From assembly GCF_008831285.2 (NCBI RefSeq), contig NC_045138.2:22417934-22481933 (forward strand): a DNA stretch of 64,000 nucleotides, given 5' to 3'. Shown one piece after another: positions 57,011-64,000 of this stretch. Position 1 is the first letter of the stretch, and every line of letters starts with the position of its first letter. Both the position numbers and the translations under genes were made by a program. The notes beneath the pieces are model-generated. The model ran no database searches and was not told the DNA's origin. It worked only from the letters and a program-made list of their open reading frames with translations. The stretch is from Nymphaea colorata (taxonomy: Eukaryota > Streptophyta > Magnoliopsida > Nymphaeales > Nymphaeaceae).

Positions 57011-60000
57011 GGTGCTCCAGGATCGATTAGACCCAACTTGCATCTGAATTTTACAAACGAGTCTTTTCCCAATGCCAAAGTAAAAATGTCTGTAGTTTGA
57101 TTTTCAGTGTGAATTTGCTTAGTACAAATCTCCTTTCTTTGGATCTTCTCTCGAATGACATGGCAGTCGATTTCAATATGTTTCGTTCTTTCATGAAACA
57201 CCAGATTTGTTGATATGTGTATTGCTGCTTGATTGTCACAATGCAATTCCATTGGTTGATGATGAATAATTCCAAAATCATTAAGAATGTGCTTTATCCA
57301 AGTCATCTCACAAGAAGTCAACGCCATTGCTTTATATTCGGCTTCTGCTGAAGACCTTGAAACAGTTGTTTGTTTCTTAACTTTCCAAGATATTGGACTT
57401 TCTCCAATGAAAATGTAAAAACCTGAAGTGGATCTCCTTGTCATTGGGCAAGATGCCCAATCTGAATCACAAAAGACTTTGATTATCATGTCACTATGGG
57501 ATGATGAGAAGACCCCATAACTTGCTGTAGGTTTGATGTAGCGAAAGATCCTGAAAGCTGCCTCTAAGTGTGTTGTTCTTGGCTGTGACATGAACTGACT
57601 CAACATGTGAACACTGTGCATACTATCGGGTCGTGTAATGGTTAGATAGACCAAACGACCAATTATTTTTCTGAAAAAAGTGGGATCTTGTAATAGTTGC
57701 ATTTTTTCATCATCCAACTTTAAATGTTGCTCCATGGGTGTTTCACTAGGTTTGGCTCCACTATATCCAGCTTCATGTAAGATATCCAGCGTGTACTTCT
57801 TTTGGGATAAAAAAATCCCTTTCTTGGATCGGGCTACTTCAATACCCAAAAAATATTTTAAATCTCTCAAATCTTTCAATTGAAATTTGTTATTGAGGAT
57901 GACTTTCAGTTTCTCGATGGCATTACGATTGTCTCCCGCAATGATTATATCATCAACATACACAATGATGAAAATGCTGCATTGTTTATTGATATTGAAG
58001 AACAATGAATAATCAGCCTTAGATTGAGAGAAGCCAAGGTGTTTGAGAGTCTTTGATAGTTTAACAAACCAGTTGCGAGATGACTGTTTGAGACCATATA
58101 AGGATTTGTTTAGCCGACGCACCTGGTTCTCCCCCTGTCGGGTAAACCCGGGAGGCAGTGTCATGTAGACTTCTTCATGTAGATCACCATGGAAGAAAGC
58201 ATTGTTGACATCAATTTGAAAAAGACTCCAACCTTTGATAGCTACAACTGATAGAAGACATCGAATAGTGGTGATTTTAGCAACTGGAGAAAATGTCTCT
58301 GTGTAATCAATGTCTTCAGTTTGAGTATACCCTTTAGCAACGAGTCGAGCCTTATAACGTTCAATAGTACCATTGGCATGATACTTGATTTTATACACCC
58401 ATCGGCAGCCAATAGGGTGTTTGCCTGGTGGGAGAGAAACAATATCCTAAGTTGAGTTGGCCTCTAGTGCCCGAATTTCAGCTGCCATAGCGTCTCTCCA
58501 TTCTTTATGTTGCATTGCCTCTTGAAAGGTGGACGGCTCATGGTGATTGAGAATAGATGTAAGGAAAGCTTGATAAGTAGGAGAAAACTTGTCTAAATGA
58601 AGGTAGTGACACAGGGGGTACCTCGTTCCTTTAGGTTGCATATGTGCCGACATCGATTTAGAAGATGTGGACTGAGCGATGGAATGACATTGATATTCCT
58701 TAAGGTGTGAAGGTGGAACGCGCCGTCTAGTTGATCGCCGCAATTGAGTGTCAGAGGAATCAAGGTGGGGGGTAATAGTGTCAACGATGTGAGGTTGGTG
58801 GTGATCCGATGGTGGTGTCGGTGGTGAGGGTGTAGGTGATTGAGGTGGAGGAGGTTGCGGTGGGCTGGTTGGGGAAGGTTGGGGTACATATTCAAGTGAT
58901 TCTTGAGATGGTAGAGGTATAATAACGTCACTATCTTGGACTTGGTGGTTTTGAAAAGGAAATGTATTTTCTATAAACTTAACATCTCGACTAGTGAAAA
59001 TTTCATTGATGTCAAGATCATAGAGTTTATAGGCATTTTGACCAAAAGGGTATCCGACAAAGACACATTTACGTGATCGTGAGTCAAATTTATGAGTTTT
59101 GCCAATGTTATATGCATAACACAGGCAACCAAAAACACGAATATGATCATATTTGGGAGTTTGTCCATAAAGAACTTCATATGAGGTTTTTCTTGTAATG
59201 GATGAGTAGACAAACGATTGAGTAAATAAGCAGCAGTTAAAACACATTCCCCCTAAAATTTTATAGGCAAGCATGCTTGAAAACGAAGGACGCGAGCAAT
59301 ATTTAAGATATCTTTGTGTTTGCGTTCAACCACTCCATTTTGCTGAGATGTGGCAACACAAGAATGTTGACGCTCGATGCCTTTATGATGTAAATTTTTT
59401 TCCATATTTGCAAAAAAAAATTCAGCTCCATTATCACTTCGGATTTTTTTAATGGATGTTTGAAATTGATTTTCCACTAAATTGATAAATTTTTGAATAT
59501 AAAAGAATGCTTCAGATTTATAACGCATGAGAAAAACCTATGTGCAACGTGAGAAATTATCCACAACAGTGAGAAAATAATGAGCGCCAGACAGTGAAGG
59601 TGTATTGTAACCTCCCCAAATATCACAATGAATCAATTGAAATATGCTAGTGGTGGATATTGAACTATTAGGAAGGTAAACGAGTTTGTTTGGCAAGATA
59701 ACATATGGAGCAGTGCTCATTAATATAAAAGGAATTAATAAAACTAAACAAAGACTTTAAGCGAACAAATGAAGGGTGACCGAGTCTAACATGCCATAGA
59801 ATAGATTGGTTTGGAGAGGCAGCGGCGGCGCGTGGTTCTTCATTCTCAAGGATATACAAGCCATTCTGCATTCTACCCTTTCCAATCGTCTTCATCGAGC
59901 ATCGGTCCTGAATGATACAAGAATGAGTATCAAAGATAACTTGACAATTGTTTTGAGCAACCAATTTGGACACAGATAAAAGGTTAAAAGAAAAGGTGGG

Positions 60001-61212
60001 AACACATAAGACATGATGTAACATGATAGAAAAATTTAAATACAACTGACCAACATGGGTGACTGGAGTGGTGGAACCATTAGGGAGCTTAACGGGATTA
60101 GATTGAGCTAAAGAAGGGGAAACGTGGTTACACAAGCAATTAGTAATATGGTGTGTAGCTCCGGTATCGATTATCCATACTTGAGAGGAAGCTAAACAGA
60201 CAATGGGTGACTGTAACATACCTGCCAGGTTGACCTTGGGTGTTTTAGAATTTATGAATTCCATAAACTGATGGTATAGTTCTGGTGTGAGGGGAGGTGA
60301 CTGCTCTTGAGACTTTGTGGATGGAGGAATTGACAATGCATCATTGGTAGAATGAAGGTTTGCTTGAGGCTGCTGTCGTTGACCATTAGAAGTGCTCTTC
60401 TTGGGAAAGCTGTGAAGAAGGTAGCAGCGAGCCTTAATATGCCCAAGTCGTCCACAATGTCCGCATTGAGGTCTGGTTCGACCCTTAAATCGGTTGTTGT
60501 CATGATTCTGTTTCTTCACAATAGCCGCTGAAATGTTGTCAGATTGTAGGGGAATGTGAAGATCATGTTAGCATTCCTCTTGAATCAGCAGGGCGTAAGC
60601 TTTGGACGTGTTGGGGACGGGATCCATGAGTAAGATCTGGCTACGAATCGCTCCATAGCTTTCATTCAGCCCCATCAAGAACTGAATTAGTCTGTCATGT
60701 TCTTGAATGTCATGCGCTTTCCTCATGGCTCCACATTCACAGGTGGGAAGAGTGACCACCGAATCATACTCATCCCAACGGCCTTTGATTTGAGTGTAAT
60801 ACGCACTAATGGAAGACTGTCCTTGCTTGCAGATAATAATCTGTTGTTGGATTTGGTAAAGACATGGAGCATTTGACCGGGAAAATCTAGCCTTTAATTC
60901 ATGTCAAACGTCCGCAGCGTTTGTGGCATAAACGACTGTTGAAGTCAAGGCCTTGTGAAGAGAATTCAGCAGCCAAGAAAGTACCATGTTGTTGGATATC
61001 TCCCAAGAAACAATGAGAGAGTGAGGGCCCGTGGGTTTCGGAATAGAACCATCAACAAAAGCCATCTTATTTTTGGCTAAAAGAGCCATGGTCATGGCTC
61101 TTCTCCACGTTTTATAATTATCTTTAGTGAGCTGTTGGGATACAAGATACATACCAGGGTTGTCCGAATGATGAAGAAAGAATGGACTATCTTCTTGAGT
61201 GGTTGATGACAT
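57004..61212 (-). pseudogene. Broken copia gag-pol of element B
   Basis: On the minus strand gag starts at the ATG at 61210-61212 (MSSTTQED) and shows NYKTWRRAMTMALLAKNK. Stops are TGA 60904-60906, TAA 60568-60570, TAG 59538-59540, TAG 59253-59255 and TAG 58447-58449; a frame change lies near 59,700. Zinc knuckle CGHCGRLGHIKARC is a standard CX2CX4HX4C. Protease WIIDTGATHH is intact. The pre-integrase HHCC region (WHVRLGHPS ... CSICYLAKQ) is present. Integrase keeps IRSDNGAEF and SQQNGVVERKHKD. After a Pro/Ser/His-rich linker (58,620-58,900), reverse transcriptase and RNase H form one open 464-codon frame (57004-58398). It contains IDVNNAFFHGD, YGLKQSSRNW, the YVDDI catalytic box, SRSSAEAEYKAM and RTKHIEIDCH. 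Confidence 0.94.
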
Positions 61213-61553
61213 GGAATTACCTGACGTTCCATGAAGATCTGCTATAATGTGGCACAAAATTAATTAACCGGACACTTGTACGAAGATCCCCTTCACAGGT
61301 CTCTAGTGAGAGGACACCGCATGGAGTAGACGCCCCAAATCTCACAACGATCGAGCCTTCCTTGTAAATTGCGCCCCTATTTTGTCTTTCAGGAAGGCGC
61401 AAGTATGCTTAGGCAAGAACAGGGGTGCAGGGTCGGTGTTTCGTTTGCACACCCACCACCGGAGGAATACAAGGTTAAAAAAAAAAAACGAAGAGGGCGC
61501 TTGTGCCGCTCGTTCGCGGGGGCAGGGGCAATGCAGGAGAGAGTGCTCGTCGG

Positions 61554-61760
61554 CGATGCAGGAGAGGGCGCTCGAGCGGGCGCTTCGAGCGGGCGCTTCG
61601 AGTGGGTGATGCAGGTGCAGCTCGAGCGGGCGCTCAAGCGGGTGATGCAGGAGAGGGCGCTTCGAGCGGGTGATGCAGGAGCAGCTCGAGCGGTCGCTCG
61701 AGCGGGTGATGCAGGAGCAGTTCGAGCGGACGTTCAAGCGGGTGATGCAGAGGGCTCAAG
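61554..61760. repeat. GC-rich minisatellite in the leader of copia element B
   Basis: Units beginning GGTGATGCAGG(A/T)G start at 61615, 61641, 61669, 61705 and 61741, with a related CGATGCAGGAG at 61554. Spacing is 36 bp for the last two intervals and 26-28 bp for earlier ones. Each unit includes (C/T)TCGAGCGG. A 146-codon forward frame and a 131-codon minus frame here are translations of the repeat. Confidence 0.82.
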
Positions 61761-62056
61761 CAGGACTTTCGAATGGATGGGAAGCGAGGAGGACGATGCA
61801 GAGGGTTAAAAACGAAGAGGACGATGTAGGAGAGGGCTCAAGCAGATCTCTTCTATTCCTCCGATAAAAGTTGGGATTTCCCCAAAAACAGAGTGGATCA
61901 AGATCGCGTCTGCTGCTTGTGAGCAGGATCATCCATGACCAACAGAGAAGGAGTCAGGTCCAACGGATGAAGAAGAACGGCGACCTTCTAGCGGCAGCAA
62001 GAAGGTAGGCGGTAGATCCTTTTATTTTTCTTCTATTCCTCACGATTGCTAACCTG

Positions 62057-62068
62057 GCTCTGATACCA
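62057..62068 (-). other. Primer-binding site of copia element B
   Basis: TGGTATCAGAGC on the minus strand immediately after the 5' LTR, identical to that of element A. Confidence 0.9.
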
Positions 62069-62347
62069 TGTTAAAGAAAGAGGAATATGAACGATGATGA
62101 GAAGAAAGAAACTGTATTTCTCATTGTGTATCTATGGATCATTTACAAGGTATATATAGAGGCTATTGGATAAGAATCAAGAAACGATCATATCCCTGAT
62201 TTCTACTCATACAAGATTATCATTCCTAATTCGTTGCGATTTCTCAATCTGCAACGTCTAACAACTCATCCTCTTGATTTTGGGCAATCTCTGATTCCTT
62301 GATTTTGGGCGATCTTCTTCAACCGTTACATGGAGTAACATTCAACA
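62069..62347 (-). repeat. 5' LTR of copia element B
   Basis: 279 bp, TG...CA ends on the minus strand, closely matching the 3' LTR. Confidence 0.92.
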
Positions 62348-64000
62348 CCAGCCAATTTGGGGTCACATTTGTGGAATTTTCGACTGCCATCTTTGATTTA
62401 TACGACCAAAGGATGGATTAGATGGGTCTTACAATTGATAACAATAGAAACAAAGAAGTTTCACCTTCAAAAGCTGACCCTTTACCTGCGGATTTCTATG
62501 CAAGTATGTTCCGTTTCAACCAAAACCGGCAGCCGTTTCAACCAAAACCGGCAGTTTTCTTCTTTCTAATCTTAATCTGTAGTCTTACCGCCGGCTACAC
62601 ATTTCTTTTTTCTAATCTTAATTGATTATCTCATTCTGTAGCCTTTGGTTTCTTCACTTCAGTAGTTACTTTGGATGGATTCTGCTGAGTGAAGAAACTC
62701 AGTGCTATAACAAAGAAAATAATTCTTATCCGGGCTGCTTTATATTCATTGTGGTTCCTGACATAATATTTCCTCAAGTTTTCTTGAGGAAAGATTTGTG
62801 TGAACTGTTGCAAAGTTCAGATATATATTTCCGTCTATATTTAGCTATAAAAATTGGAAATTATGTCTTTCAAAATTGGACAGGTTAGTAGCTCCTATGA
62901 TGACAAAATAAGCAATAGTTATATTTGCCATTGCCTGTTTGTCATTGGTGGTTTGCAGTCTCTGTATGTGAAAGGATTAACAAAGTTAGTTATTTTTTTT
63001 TAGATTACTCTTTATTGACATGGTTTTTATTTAGTTGTCTTTTCAGTTTGTACATTATTTTTATAAAAGTTATATTACTGACAAACGCTTCAACCAACCC
63101 CTCACCTTGCCTCATGAGAGCTAGACTCAATGCCTCACCTTCCTCATCGCCTTTTACAACATTGCTTCACATTAAACAATGATGCTCATATAAAAAAATC
63201 TGGCCAGCATATCCGTTCTCATAATGCTTGCATATCAATTAGATGCATGAGTAAATGTAAGTCTGATTGTATAGAAGTATCCAAAACATAATCCAGGAAC
63301 TGAAAGTTGACTTCAGATAAAAATCCATTGTTCATATTCATCAAATCAAATATCAAATATCTAAACGTACCAAAAACAAAGCAAGGATTAAGATATGGAT
63401 CCCGAATTAAGTACTAAAACATCTAAGCAAATATCTGCGCCTATAAAGCCTAATCAAAGCAGATAATATATATAAGCCTCAACTCGTGCAAATACATATC
63501 TAGATCACAATAAAAGCAAATGGAGCATCCCAAATCTATTATACAATAAAAAAAAATTAAATTGCATAAGTAAAACAAGCAGAACACAATAAGCTGGTCA
63601 CGTATATATAATATAGCATTTAGTATTGTACAATAACTATATTTTAATGCTCATATGTGACAATTAAAAGCAAAAGACAAACACATGCTTTCCCAGGAAA
63701 GCATGCATGATTTTTTTATCACACGATCTAGCGCGTGCTCAGTTCGTAGCCCAATTACACGAGCCCTGAGCTTCGTAGCTTGAGCTGGCCTTTTGGAAAA
63801 TGGGCTAAGTCCGTGCACGAGTTGCTCGATTGGTGTGACTCTCTTTTCTAATCTTTTCCCCTTTTGCATACTATACCGCCAAATTTTGTGCCTTGCATGG
63901 TTTACAAATTAATCGTTTTTTCCCTAATTCCACTGTTATTACGCATTGATTAATCTGGCCACGCCTAACTTATCTATATTGTTAAAAACATAGGTTTAGC
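62348..64000. other. Right-edge spacer, no recognised gene
   Basis: A 19-bp unit, GGCAG(C/T)TTTC-like with CAACCAAAACC, is duplicated at about 62,517-62,550. Otherwise AT-rich, with frames of 60-88 codons and no domain. Confidence 0.45.

Larger units (their letters stand above)
56695..62347 (-). mobile_element. Ty1/copia LTR retrotransposon B, nearly full-length but inactive
   Basis: The 5,653-bp element is read on the minus strand. LTRs at 62069-62347 (5') and 56695-56996 (3') have canonical TGTTGAA...TTTAACA ends. The primer-binding site TGGTATCAGAGC abuts the 5' LTR (62057-62068), and a TTGAGGGGGAG polypurine tract abuts the 3' LTR. A leader of about 850 bp, including a GC-rich minisatellite, precedes gag. 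Coding order is gag, zinc knuckle, protease, integrase, reverse transcriptase, RNase H. The LTRs differ at about eight or nine positions plus one indel of about 23 bp, so B looks younger than A. No target duplication is present (GATCC against CCAGC). Confidence 0.93.

Noticed and set aside
61342-61809. Long frames over the leader of copia element B (146 codons plus, 131 codons minus)
   Set aside because: Both are translations of the minisatellite and have no domain.
1-64000. CRISPR array, operon or prokaryotic-type system
   Set aside because: No regularly spaced identical repeats with unique spacers and no compact collinear gene set; the tandem arrays seen are degenerate minisatellites without spacers.

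Overview
This window is nuclear DNA from a flowering plant. The evidence is two intact genes with GT-AG introns from plant-specific transcription factor families (PLATZ and SQUAMOSA promoter-binding-like), many plant-type transposable elements (two Ty1/copia elements with LTRs, hAT-like and Tourist-like non-autonomous DNA elements), long (CT)n(AT)n microsatellites and AT-rich spacers of several kb. The species cannot be named from the sequence alone.

Layout. 1-8.2 kb is decayed: a possible terminal coding exon at the left edge, a two-exon alcohol dehydrogenase fragment, a fossil copia pol region with a small element nested in it, and a GC-rich hAT-like element at 5.6-6.1 kb. A hAT-type element with a perfect 8-bp target duplication lies at 8.17-8.69 kb, and a Tourist-like MITE with a TAA duplication at 11.67-11.86 kb. 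The PLATZ zinc-binding gene occupies 15.58-17.04 kb on the minus strand and has a GC-richer upstream region to about 18.5 kb. 18.6-33 kb has no gene that I recognise. It holds dispersed and tandem repeats, a copia RNase H remnant (22.3-22.8 kb), a six-copy 50-bp repeat (23.2 kb), a 147-bp tandem duplication (23.9 kb), a possible CACTA terminus (28.7-29.0 kb) and a GC-rich island (32.2-32.9 kb).

The main gene is a ten-coding-exon SPL gene at 33.42-37.95 kb (minus). It encodes about 1,096 residues with an SBP domain, ankyrin-like region and C-terminal membrane segment, as in the Arabidopsis SPL14/SPL16 group. It has a 5'-UTR intron and a long leader extending to about 39.4 kb. From 39.4 to 49.4 kb there are only repeats, including a second hAT-type element (45.81-46.27 kb) and a GC-rich island (46.8-47.45 kb).

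Two copia elements follow, both on the minus strand and both dead. Element A (49,385-54,878) has LTRs with TG...CT ends and a TAAAG target duplication. Element B (56,695-62,347) has TG...CA LTRs and no target duplication, carries a GC-rich minisatellite in its leader, and four of its five in-frame stops fall where the family has tryptophan. 62.35-64 kb has no feature I can support.

The two host genes encode separate DNA-binding regulators; nothing in the sequence links them in a pathway. I found no CRISPR array, operon or biosynthetic cluster, and no evidence for a wholly new system. The more unusual points are the PLATZ start codon that seems to stand alone in its own exon, long upstream ORFs in both leaders, the non-canonical TGCT LTRs, the Trp-to-stop pattern in element B, and the internally repetitive hAT family.
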